7,747 nucleotides of DNA from Ferroglobus sp. (lineage in GTDB: Archaea; Halobacteriota; Archaeoglobi; Archaeoglobales; Archaeoglobaceae): the NCBI GenBank assembly GCA_015520115.1, contig WAQS01000116.1, positions 1 through 7,747 of the forward strand. The letters are read 5' to 3'. Positions 1 through 5,720 of the stretch are shown here, one piece after another. The notes beneath the pieces are model-generated. The model was not told where the DNA came from and did not search any database. It was given only the letters and a program-made list of their open reading frames with translations. Every line of letters starts with the position of its first letter. The first letter of the stretch is position 1. The position numbers and the translations under genes were made by a program.

Positions 1-384
1 GGAGTTAAAGTTCTAATGTACCACGGAAGGAGTTTGGACGACTTAATATCGAAGATTAACAGGTTGGAGTACGCCAAGCCTCAGGAGGCTCTCTTTGAAC
101 TTCTGAAAAGGAGACATCTCTCGCCAATGTACGGGGAGAGAGTTCCGATCGCTCCAGAAAAAGAAGACTACCTCGTGATTGACGAAGTTCCAGATGTGCT
201 TCACTCAGGACATGTTCACACTTACGGCACCGGCTTTTATCGCGGAATTTTCGTCGTTTGCTCCTCCACTTGGCAAAGCCAAACAGAGTTCCAGAAAAAA
301 GTGAATTTAAATCCCATGCCTGGTATAGTGGCTGTCTACCAGCCGGGAGGGGAAGTTGTAAGGTTGAGATTCTACAGCGAATAA
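1..384 (+). CDS. DNA polymerase D small subunit (DP1), C-terminal part, 5' end outside window
   Basis: This is the last 127 codons of an archaeal family D DNA polymerase small subunit; the frame is open to the left edge. DP1 pairs with the large catalytic subunit DP2 in the replicative polymerase and carries a calcineurin-like phosphoesterase domain with 3'-5' exonuclease (proofreading) activity. Visible here are a YHGRS segment near the start of the window, a characteristic SPMYGERVPIAPE-type stretch, and the metal-binding GHVHT motif followed by the conserved SSTWQSQTEFQ block. These are the closing landmarks of the phosphoesterase fold in this family. The protein ends FYSE and the stop is at 382-384. 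A run of five T follows at 385-389. The N-terminal OB-fold and first metal motifs lie outside the window. Identification is confident. Some annotations use the symbol polB, which is ambiguous, so none is given. Confidence 0.95.
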   Translation, partial: GVKVLMYHGRSLDDLISKINRLEYAKPQEALFELLKRRHLSPMYGERVPIAPEKEDYLVIDEVPDVLHSGHVHTYGTGFYRGIFVVCSSTWQSQTEFQKKVNLNPMPGIVAVYQPGGEVVRLRFYSE

Positions 385-393
385 TTTTTATAC
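385..393 (+). promoter_or_regulatory. TATA box for the exported protein gene, coinciding with a T-run after DP1
   Basis: TTTTTATA at 385-392 is a good archaeal TATA box. Its centre lies about 26 bases ahead of the ATG at 415, so the transcript would begin at or very near the start codon (leaderless). No Shine-Dalgarno sequence sits at a useful distance from that ATG. The same T-run directly follows the DP1 stop codon and could also end the DP1 transcript. The element is read from the sequence; its function is inferred. Confidence 0.55.
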
Positions 394-414
394 ACTTGAA
401 GAAGAGTTCGAAAA

Positions 415-1299
415 ATGAGAGCGATAGCGCTTGCTTTAGCTTTAATCTTGCTCTTATCAGTCTCTAACGCCCAAAACCTTACAATAAACATTCTAAACTA
501 TAAAGGAGGGGCAGTAAGCGTTCAAATTTTTGGGGAGAACTTCTCGATCAACAAAACCTTCCAAAATTCATCCGTAACTTTCCCGATAAAGCCCGGAAAT
601 GATCACGTGATAACGATATACAACAATCTAAGCATCGTGAAAAACGTCAACGTAACTAATGACACAACGCTTGAGCTTAGTTTCGAGGAAATGAACGACA
701 TCTCATCTCTATTCTACCTAAACAGACACGTTATCGTAGGAAGGGGAGAAGTCGTGGAAATCGACGTGATTTATAACCCCACCCAGAAATTCTTCAGGGG
801 AGATTTGGAAAAGACAATTCCCAGAGATGCGAAAAACCTCTCAATTCTGGAATTTACTGGAAGACTCGAAGATTTTTCGGTGGTTGACAATAAAGTCGTT
901 TACAAGAACGTTGTAATCCCACCAAATGCGAGCATCAGAGCAGTTTATTACTACCTCCTCGATTCCAACGAGATGACGTTGAACTCGGAGCTTGACACGA
1001 AACAACTCGTTCTCTTTTTACCTCCGGATGTGAACGCAATTTCAGACGACCTGAGTTTTGCGGGAACTCGCGCTCTCGGAAGTTCGACATACAACATCTA
1101 CACAGCCACAAACCTCTCAAAAGGGAAAACCATAGAAGTGAAATTCGAAAGATCGGAGGTTAAATTAGAAGAGAGGCAAGGAGGATTCAATCCCTTCCTC
1201 ATTGTCGGAGCGGTTTTAATTCTCGCTGGAGTTTCTCTCTACGTCTACAGCAAAAAGAAAGAAGGAAAAACGGAAGAGAAAGAAGACTGGAAAGTTTAA
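415..1299 (+). CDS. Exported, C-terminally membrane-anchored protein of unknown function
   Basis: I do not recognise a named family. The 294-residue protein starts with a clear signal peptide (hydrophobic residues 4-16, likely cleavage after SNA at 17-19). It ends with one transmembrane helix at about 260-278 and a short, charged, Lys/Glu-rich tail from 279, predicted to be cytoplasmic. The roughly 240 residues between should lie outside the cell and look beta-rich, like stacked immunoglobulin-like or CARDB-type domains, though I cannot assign one. Ten N-x-S/T sequons are present (Asn 21, 42, 46, 51, 71, 79, 82, 141, 171, 233), fitting an N-glycosylated archaeal surface protein. There are no cysteines. 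It has its own promoter 30 bases after DP1, so no functional link to the polymerase is implied. Its stop overlaps that of the opposing UMP kinase gene by 4 bases. It could be a cell-surface adhesin-like or substrate-binding accessory protein, but nothing decides this. Confidence 0.85.
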   Translation: MRAIALALALILLLSVSNAQNLTINILNYKGGAVSVQIFGENFSINKTFQNSSVTFPIKPGNDHVITIYNNLSIVKNVNVTNDTTLELSFEEMNDISSLFYLNRHVIVGRGEVVEIDVIYNPTQKFFRGDLEKTIPRDAKNLSILEFTGRLEDFSVVDNKVVYKNVVIPPNASIRAVYYYLLDSNEMTLNSELDTKQLVLFLPPDVNAISDDLSFAGTRALGSSTYNIYTATNLSKGKTIEVKFERSEVKLEERQGGFNPFLIVGAVLILAGVSLYVYSKKKEGKTEEKEDWKV

Positions 1300-1955
1300 A
1301 TTATTTCTGTTCCAACTTTCTCTCCTCTCAACGCTTTCTTTAGATTTTCCACCGTTCCGTTGAATATTAACGTCGGTATTTTGCTCCTCTCAATTACCTT
1401 AGCCGCAAGCAAATCTACGACGCTCTTGCTTCCTGCCGATATTCTGCTTTTATAAACTATCTCCACAAGCTCTTCGGGAGATAGCTTTTCAAACAACTTG
1501 GCTTCGGGATTTACCCTCGGATCTTCGGAGTACACTCCCTCAACATTCGTAGCTATCATAAGCTTTTCCGCATTGACGTACTCGGCTAACAAAGCTGCTG
1601 TCGCATCCGTCGTATGTCCGGGAAAAGTTCCCCCCATAACAACCACATCGTAGTTCTTTAAAAGAATCTCAGCCTCACGAAAGTCTCTTGGGATCACCTT
1701 AGGAGCTTTTTTAATCGACTGAGCGAGAAGCAGAGCATTTATCCTCGTTATTTCTATTCCCATGTAATCGCAAAGAGCCTCGTTTCCACCCAAACTCCTC
1801 AGAGCATCGATATATTTTCTCGCAAGCTTTCCACCTCCAACAACTACAGCAACCTTTCCCGAATGCTCATCAAACACTTTCCCGTATTCCGCTATTCTTT
1901 CAGCTTTTATATCTGAAAATAGTACTGATCCTCCTATCGAAACCACGATCATCAT
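1296..1955 (-). CDS. pyrH: UMP kinase, archaeal type
   Basis: This enzyme phosphorylates UMP to UDP with ATP in pyrimidine nucleotide synthesis, in the cytoplasm. It is an amino acid kinase-fold protein, not a P-loop kinase. Visible motifs are IGGSVL (residues 7-12), VVVGGGKLAR (37-46), the UMP-binding stretch MGGTFPGHTTDATAALLAE (107-124) and TNVEGVYSEDP (135-145). The length of 219 residues matches archaeal UMP kinases, which are shorter than the roughly 240-residue bacterial enzymes and start almost directly at the beta strand before GGS. Two ATG codons lie in tandem (1955 and 1952); I cannot choose between them, and the difference is one residue. No Shine-Dalgarno sequence precedes them. 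The gene stands alone, divergent from the regulator gene, and its stop codon overlaps that of the converging exported-protein gene. Confidence 0.96.
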   Translation of the reverse strand: MMIVVSIGGSVLFSDIKAERIAEYGKVFDEHSGKVAVVVGGGKLARKYIDALRSLGGNEALCDYMGIEITRINALLLAQSIKKAPKVIPRDFREAEILLKNYDVVVMGGTFPGHTTDATAALLAEYVNAEKLMIATNVEGVYSEDPRVNPEAKLFEKLSPEELVEIVYKSRISAGSKSVVDLLAAKVIERSKIPTLIFNGTVENLKKALRGEKVGTEII

Positions 1956-1974
1956 ACGTAGTTATGGGAGTAGG

Positions 1975-1998
1975 TTAAATTTTTTCCGCATTATATTT
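1975..1998 (-). promoter_or_regulatory. Candidate promoter region for pyrH
   Basis: On the minus strand there are two AT-rich TATA-like candidates: AAATATAA at 1998-1991 and AAATTTAA at about 1982-1975. The first would give a leader of about 13 bases, the second a leaderless mRNA starting at the tandem ATG. The sequence alone does not decide between them. Confidence 0.35.
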
Positions 1999-2027
1999 GG
2001 ATTTGTTAACTCCTTTTCTATTTTCAA

Positions 2028-2046
2028 ATTTTGTAAATGGCAAAAT
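2028..2046. repeat. Inverted repeat ATTTTG-7-CAAAAT upstream of the regulator TATA box
   Basis: Perfect 6-base arms (2028-2033 and 2041-2046) are separated by 7 bases, so the arm centres are 13 bases apart. The right arm runs into the BRE/TATA region of the regulator promoter. This is a candidate operator for the adjacent winged-helix protein. Such short AT-rich palindromes also occur by chance, so confidence is low. Confidence 0.3.
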
Positions 2047-2047
2047 A

Positions 2048-2054
2048 TTTATAT
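2048..2054 (+). promoter_or_regulatory. TATA box of the regulator-hydrolase operon
   Basis: TTTATAT at 2048-2054 is preceded by a purine-rich BRE-like stretch (GGCAAAATA, from 2039). Transcription is expected about 26 bases downstream, near 2074-2080. That places the start just before the ATG at 2086, giving a very short leader. Confidence 0.55.
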
Positions 2055-2056
2055 TC

Positions 2057-2075
2057 GATTTACTATACTGTAATC
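2057..2075. repeat. Imperfect inverted repeat over the predicted transcription start
   Basis: GATTTAC (2057-2063) and GTAATC (2070-2075) are reverse complements apart from one extra T in the left arm, with a 6-base spacer. The element lies between the TATA box and the start codon, where bound repressor would block RNA polymerase. It is a candidate autoregulatory site, not proof of one. Confidence 0.35.
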
Positions 2076-2085
2076 GGTGGATATT

Positions 2086-2448
2086 ATGGAGTTCACCGAA
2101 AAAGATGAAAGGTTGGTTGAACTCCTCACTGAGGCTGGATTGAATAAGAACATAGCAAAAGTACTTGTCTATCTGTCCAAAGTTGGAGAGACTGTTTCCA
2201 GAGACATAGAGAGGGCAGCCAACTTGAGGCAGCCAGAGGTTAGCATAGCGATGAAAGAGCTAAAAGAAATGGGATGGGTCAAAGATAGAGAGATAAAGAA
2301 GAAGGGCAAGGGAAGACCGCTGAAGAGCTACAAGCTCACCCTCGATTTGAAAGACATAGTTTCCGAGCTCGTTAGGAAGAAGAGGGAAGAGATACAAAAA
2401 CTTGAGAAAGATTTAGAGGAACTTGAAAAGCTTGTAGGATTGAAATGA
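2086..2448 (+). CDS. Winged-helix transcriptional regulator (ArsR/TrmB-like)
   Basis: This is a probable DNA-binding regulator of 120 residues. The winged helix-turn-helix spans about residues 20-86. It comprises a first helix (NKNIAKVLVYLSKVG), the HTH with a recognition helix around 48-62 (RQPEVSIAMKELKEMG), and a basic wing KKKGKGRPLKSYKL at 71-84. A heptad-like charged helix follows at about 90-117 and probably forms a dimer coiled coil. There is no ligand-binding domain and no cysteine cluster, so a metal-sensing ArsR role is not supported. The ATG at 2086 is chosen because GGTG at 2076-2079 sits about 6 bases ahead. A GTG at 2077 in the same frame would add three residues and could be a leaderless start. 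The stop overlaps the hydrolase start as ATGA, so the pair is co-transcribed. The target is unknown; self-control through the flanking inverted repeats is plausible. Confidence 0.85.
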   Translation: MEFTEKDERLVELLTEAGLNKNIAKVLVYLSKVGETVSRDIERAANLRQPEVSIAMKELKEMGWVKDREIKKKGKGRPLKSYKLTLDLKDIVSELVRKKREEIQKLEKDLEELEKLVGLK

Positions 2449-3152
2449 TTGCAGAAAAAGACGTAAGTAACAAGAAGGTCTGGTTAAGCGTAGAAGAAGC
2501 TCTGATCATCTGCCACGGCTTACCTTACGAGCCAGGCTCCGTTGTGGATAAAAGTTACTTGGATGTGGCTAAATTCTTTTCTTCAAGAGGTTATCCTTCG
2601 GTTATTTTCGATTTTACTGGCACTGGAAAAAGCAGAGGTTCTTTTAGCCTAATAAAATGGCTTGAAGATCTCGAAGAGGTTGCAGAAAATTTCGAAAAAG
2701 TTTCGATACTGGGTTTCAGCATGGGAGGAGCTGTAGCTTTAAATTTCGAAAACGCAGAGAAAATAGTAGCTGTAGCGTCACCTTGTTCGGCGGAAATGTT
2801 TAGCGAAGAGGGGTTGGAGAGAATTTACGCTAACGCAAGATTGAAGTCCACTTTGAGGGGATTAAAAGACTTTGAAAGCTTTAAAAAGCAGTTTCTCGAA
2901 GAGTTTTACTCAATAGAGCCCATAAAATCCGTCGAAAATCTTCGATGTCCTCTCATGTTCGTCCACGGAACCAAAGATGATGTTGTTCCGTTCTACTGCT
3001 CCGAAGAGCTTTATAGAAAAGCAAGAGGGAAGAAAAAGTTCTTAATAGTAAAAAACGGAGATCACTTCCTGAGGAGAAACGAGAAAGTTCTCGAAAAAAT
3101 CGCTGAGTGGTTAAAAAAAGTAGATGAGGGTGTTGAAGAATTAACCCTTTGA
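2445..3152 (+). CDS. Alpha/beta hydrolase, probable serine esterase or acyl hydrolase
   Basis: A 235-residue cytoplasmic alpha/beta-hydrolase with no signal peptide. The fold is shown by the oxyanion-loop HG at 24-25, the strand and turn VIFDFTGTGKSRG (53-65), and the nucleophile elbow GFSMGG with Ser92. The late acid is in VHGTKDDVVP (probably Asp178) and the catalytic histidine is in NGDHF (His207). A helical insert at about 114-160 forms a small cap. The pattern resembles the serine aminopeptidase/monoacylglycerol lipase-like group often annotated only as hydrolase; the substrate cannot be read from the sequence. The start overlaps the regulator stop (ATGA), and AGGA at 2436-2439 is a reasonable ribosome site. 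The 3' end overlaps the opposing adk gene by 12 bases. Being downstream of a dedicated regulator suggests induced rather than constant expression. Confidence 0.88.
   Translation: MIAEKDVSNKKVWLSVEEALIICHGLPYEPGSVVDKSYLDVAKFFSSRGYPSVIFDFTGTGKSRGSFSLIKWLEDLEEVAENFEKVSILGFSMGGAVALNFENAEKIVAVASPCSAEMFSEEGLERIYANARLKSTLRGLKDFESFKKQFLEEFYSIEPIKSVENLRCPLMFVHGTKDDVVPFYCSEELYRKARGKKKFLIVKNGDHFLRRNEKVLEKIAEWLKKVDEGVEELTL
3113..3119 (-). terminator. T7 run downstream of adk, inside the hydrolase gene
   Basis: Read on the minus strand, seven T in a row begin 22 bases past the adk stop codon. Oligo-T tracts without a hairpin are enough to end transcription in many archaea. This is the best candidate end for the four-gene operon. 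Confidence 0.4.
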
Positions 3153-3797
3153 AATTTTTTGCAGAATGCTGTCGATTTCGTTGAAAACTTCTTCTATGCT
3201 TTTAGTTCCATCAACCTCGTAAAGAATTCCCGTCTTCCTGTAGTACTCTTTCAGAGGTTCCGTCTGCTCCTTGTAAACTCTGTACCTCTCCCTAACGACA
3301 TCCTCCTTGTCATCATCCCTCTGATAAAGCTCTCCCCCACATTTGTCGCATTTCCCATTAACTTTCGGCGGGTTGTAGATTAAGTTGTACACAGCCCCGC
3401 ACTGCTTGCATATTCTTCTGTAGACTATCCTCTTGACAATCTCCTCTTCAGGAACCTCGATGCTTATCACCGCATCAAGTTTTCTCCCCATTTCGTCGAG
3501 CATCTCATCCAAAGCCTCAGCCTGCCTCACGGTTCGAGGAAATCCGTCGAGAATGAATCCTTTTTCGCAGTCCGGCTGGGACAGTCTTTCCTTAACAATC
3601 CCGATGACTACCTCATCCGGAACAAGCTCTCCTCTATCCATGTACTCTTTAGCCTTTCTTCCGAGCTCCGTACCCTTAGCAACAGCCTCTCGAAGAATGT
3701 CTCCAGTTGCAATCTGAGGAATTCCGTATTTTTCGACGATCATTTTTGCCTGAGTCCCCTTTCCGGCTCCCGGAGGTCCGAGAAGTATCAAGTTCAT
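3141..3797 (-). CDS. adk: Adenylate kinase with zinc-binding LID
   Basis: Catalyses ATP + AMP to 2 ADP in the cytoplasm, balancing adenylate pools. It is a P-loop NMP kinase of 218 residues. The Walker A motif GPPGAGKGT is at 7-15, the AMP-binding segments include TGDILR (31-36), and FILDGFPRT is at 81-89. The LID is the long form carrying four zinc ligands, Cys130-x2-Cys133 and Cys150-x2-Cys153. This is the bacterial-like long type, not the short trimeric AdkA-type archaeal enzyme that lacks this LID. The start is secure because MNLILLGPPGAGKG is the expected N-terminus. It is the last gene of a minus-strand operon, 23 bases after the ASCH-HTH gene. That gap is nearly all pyrimidine and contains no Shine-Dalgarno sequence. 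The 3' end overlaps the converging hydrolase gene by 12 bases. Confidence 0.97.
   Translation of the reverse strand: MNLILLGPPGAGKGTQAKMIVEKYGIPQIATGDILREAVAKGTELGRKAKEYMDRGELVPDEVVIGIVKERLSQPDCEKGFILDGFPRTVRQAEALDEMLDEMGRKLDAVISIEVPEEEIVKRIVYRRICKQCGAVYNLIYNPPKVNGKCDKCGGELYQRDDDKEDVVRERYRVYKEQTEPLKEYYRKTGILYEVDGTKSIEEVFNEIDSILQKISKG
3155..3160 (+). terminator. T6 run downstream of the hydrolase, inside adk
   Basis: TTTTTT begins two bases after the hydrolase stop codon and lies within the final codons of the opposing adk gene. It is a candidate archaeal oligo-T terminator for the regulator-hydrolase transcript. No hairpin is evident. Confidence 0.4.
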
Positions 3798-3820
3798 GGA
3801 GGAAGAAGGAGAAGAAACAA

Positions 3821-4372
3821 TTAAACTTTTTGATTTTTTAACATCTTAAATGCTTTCCTTATTACCTTCCTTATTTCTCCCCTCTTCCTCCACCCTCCGA
3901 GTTTCTTAGCCACTTTCCTTATGCTTCCGTACTTTTTATAAAGAAGGAGTATTTCTCTCTCTTTTTCACTCAACTCAAGCTTCTCAAGCGCTTCATCTAC
4001 TATTCTATCGATGTCGTATCCCTCGTAATGGTATTCGTGGGGTTCGATTTCCCTTTCAAAAGGCTCGAACTCGAATTTTATGAAATAAAGCTCATCTTTC
4101 CCGTAATAGTTCCTCACTTCTCTCAGAAAGTCCTCCAAGGAGTTGAAACCTTCTAATTTCGCATCTTCCTCCGTGAACTCATCAATTTTCTTCTTCTCCA
4201 CACTCAGAATTTTAGCAATACCTATTATCTTCCCTCCACAGTGAACTAAAGCTTTATCACCGGCTTTTAGGTTGGTCCAGCTTCTAACTGTGGCTTTTTT
4301 CTTTCCAGAAAGCAGAAGTTCCTTGTACTTTTCTTTGAACTCAAGATGTTTCATCCGCAAGGAAGATTCCAT
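3821..4372 (-). CDS. ASCH-domain protein with C-terminal helix-turn-helix
   Basis: This 183-residue protein has two parts. The ASCH (PUA-like) domain at about 7-105 shows the family signature SGKKKATVR (22-30), a GDKALVHCGGK strand-turn (38-48), and the later FNSLEDFLREV...YYG block (76-91). ASCH domains are thought to bind RNA and are found in RNA-processing and translation-linked proteins. After a linker rich in Glu, His and Tyr, a second region at about 130-180 (LSEKEREILLLYKKYGSIRKVAKKL) reads as a helix-turn-helix of the sigma-region-4 kind, followed by a very basic helix. The start at 4372 is chosen because GTGAGGG at 4379-4385 is a good ribosome site. A second ATG at 4354 (MKHLEF) fits the usual N-terminus of ASCH proteins and is a real alternative. 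The gene overlaps the upstream radical SAM gene by 32 bases (14 with the later start). Its exact substrate is unknown. Confidence 0.85.
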   Translation of the reverse strand: MESSLRMKHLEFKEKYKELLLSGKKKATVRSWTNLKAGDKALVHCGGKIIGIAKILSVEKKKIDEFTEEDAKLEGFNSLEDFLREVRNYYGKDELYFIKFEFEPFEREIEPHEYHYEGYDIDRIVDEALEKLELSEKEREILLLYKKYGSIRKVAKKLGGWRKRGEIRKVIRKAFKMLKNQKV

Positions 4373-5489
4373 CCTTGTCCCTCACGATTTTGAACTTAAC
4401 CGCCTCGCCAACACCTTTGTTCGTTAAAACTGTTACGACCCTCCCCTTAACAACAGCTATTTTCTCCCCTTCACTCCTTCCCTCGCAAATTATTCTTCCC
4501 CTGAACACATCTCCCCTCTTTATCGGTGAAGGATACCTCGCTCTCTTCTCTATTCCAAAGTCCTTGGGAGACAGAACAAGCTTTACTCCGTACTCTTCCT
4601 CCATTTTCCTCAGCTTTTCGTAGAATTCTTTGAAGCTCATAACGTCCTTCAACTTCCTCCCTCCCTTGTAGGGTATGTACTTCTGGATTCCAAGGGGAGG
4701 ATACTTCTTACCGGCTCCGACTTCAAGAGCGAACTCTATAATCTTCGGAATTTCCTCGTCATTTATTCCCGGAAGCCATACCGGAGCGATTAGCAGATCT
4801 ATTTTGCTGTTAGCTATTGCCTCCGCAGCTTCAAGTACTTTTTTCAGAGGATATTTCGTTCCATAGATTTTGTTCGCAAGCTCTTGATCGAGCGCGCTTA
4901 TGCTCACGTTGAACCTATCCAGAATTCCCTCAAACTCCTCCACGACCTTTTCACTTATCAGCGTTCCGTTAGTTTGCATGGAGACTACCGAAACCTCTTT
5001 TATCTCCGCAACACCTTCAAGAAGTTGCTTCATGTAGGGATAAAGCATTGGCTCAGCCTGTCCGTCGATGTGCACCTCCACTCCTTTCCCTTTAAACTCG
5101 CAAACCTTCCTAAGTTCTTCAAGCAGGTAATCCGGATCGACTATAAAGTCCGTTTTCTTGGTTTTACTGATCTTTCCCTCATCGACACTACAGAATATGC
5201 AGTTGAGGTTGCAGCCGGTTATCGGACGAACCTGAATTAAATTCGTTCCCCTATCTATTATCCCGAAAGCAGCATGTCCGAGCAAAGGTATTCCGCTCTC
5301 CTTGCTTACGTAAACGAGCGGTCGCTTAGTTGTGTGGTGAAGAACTTTCTTCTCTTCGCTGAAGGAGATAATGTACTCCTTCGGATACTTCTTAGCGAGT
5401 TTCTCATACCTACTCTTGTCAAACCTTACCTCGATTATTCCCCTTATCAGGAATACTTTCTCCCCGTTAATCTCGTATTCGGTTATCAT
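4341..5489 (-). CDS. Radical SAM enzyme with C-terminal TRAM-like domain
   Basis: A 382-residue cytoplasmic radical SAM protein. The 4Fe-4S cluster motif CNLNCIFC gives Cys93, Cys97 and Cys100 (CxxxCxxC). The SAM-binding GGE-equivalent is GQAEP at 143-147, followed by strands such as VVSMQTNGT that continue the partial TIM barrel. About 90 residues precede the cysteines, a longer N-terminal region than in minimal family members. The last 60 residues (323-382), starting KRGDVFRGRIICEG, look like a TRAM-type beta-barrel, a domain that delivers tRNA or other RNA to modifying enzymes. I believe it matches the archaeal family catalogued as 'predicted Fe-S oxidoreductase' (COG2100), but could not check; its reaction is not known to me. 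It lacks the extra N-terminal cysteine domain of MiaB-type methylthiotransferases. The ATG overlaps the stop of the upstream small winged-helix gene (ATGA) and its 3' end overlaps the ASCH-HTH gene. Confidence 0.88.
   Translation of the reverse strand: MITEYEINGEKVFLIRGIIEVRFDKSRYEKLAKKYPKEYIISFSEEKKVLHHTTKRPLVYVSKESGIPLLGHAAFGIIDRGTNLIQVRPITGCNLNCIFCSVDEGKISKTKKTDFIVDPDYLLEELRKVCEFKGKGVEVHIDGQAEPMLYPYMKQLLEGVAEIKEVSVVSMQTNGTLISEKVVEEFEGILDRFNVSISALDQELANKIYGTKYPLKKVLEAAEAIANSKIDLLIAPVWLPGINDEEIPKIIEFALEVGAGKKYPPLGIQKYIPYKGGRKLKDVMSFKEFYEKLRKMEEEYGVKLVLSPKDFGIEKRARYPSPIKRGDVFRGRIICEGRSEGEKIAVVKGRVVTVLTNKGVGEAVKFKIVRDKDGIFLADETS
4379..4385 (-). promoter_or_regulatory. Ribosome binding site deciding the ASCH-HTH start
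   Basis: On the minus strand GTGAGGG lies about 6-7 bases ahead of the ATG at 4372, inside the radical SAM coding region. The alternative ATG at 4354 has no comparable site, which favours the longer protein. Confidence 0.5.
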
Positions 5490-5692
5490 AGCTTCTTTAG
5501 CTCGATCAGATACTTTTTACCCTCCTCAGTTATTGAAAAAACATCCCCCTCCGCTTTTATAAGCTTCTTTTCTTCGAGGGCTCTTAAAACACTTTTGAGT
5601 ATAACTTCGGGAATCCTCATGTTTTTGGACATATCCTCTATTTTCGACTTTTCGTGCATTAGATACTCAAGAACTCTAATTTCGTGGCTCAT
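5486..5692 (-). CDS. Small winged-helix protein
   Basis: A 68-residue protein consisting of little more than one winged helix. It has a first helix EIRVLEYLMHEKSK, an HTH across SKIEDMSKNMRIPEVILKSV, and a wing and third strand AEGDVFSITEEGKKYL near residues 46-61. The hydrophobic spacing fits MarR/PadR-like winged helices, though no family can be named. The ATG at 5692 is preferred over an in-frame GTG at 5731. A TATA box at about 5713-5720 lies 25 bases ahead of 5692, so transcription would start at that ATG, and the GTG lies upstream of the predicted mRNA. It heads the four-gene minus-strand operon, and its stop overlaps the radical SAM start by ATGA. It may regulate this divergent promoter region or act as a nucleic-acid-binding partner of the enzyme. 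Confidence 0.8.
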   Translation of the reverse strand: MSHEIRVLEYLMHEKSKIEDMSKNMRIPEVILKSVLRALEEKKLIKAEGDVFSITEEGKKYLIELKKL

Positions 5693-5712
5693 AAATTTAA
5701 TAGTTTTCGCTT

Positions 5713-5720
5713 GTATAAAA
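5713..5720 (-). promoter_or_regulatory. TATA box of the winged-helix / radical SAM / ASCH / adk operon
   Basis: On the minus strand TTTTATAC lies with its centre about 25 bases ahead of the ATG at 5692. This predicts a leaderless transcript and fixes the start of the first gene. Confidence 0.6.

Noticed and set aside
258..467. Open frame overlapping the DP1 end and the signal peptide of the next gene
   Set aside because: It covers two well-supported genes in another frame and its product has no recognisable features.
1956..2085. Possible small RNA gene or riboswitch in the largest intergenic gap
   Set aside because: The 130 bases are AT-rich and filled by promoter elements and short inverted repeats. 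I see no stable GC stem, tRNA fold or conserved aptamer core.
4884..5240. Plus-strand open frame of 118 codons inside the radical SAM gene
   Set aside because: It is antisense to the Cys-motif region of a recognisable enzyme and has no promoter or ribosome site of its own.
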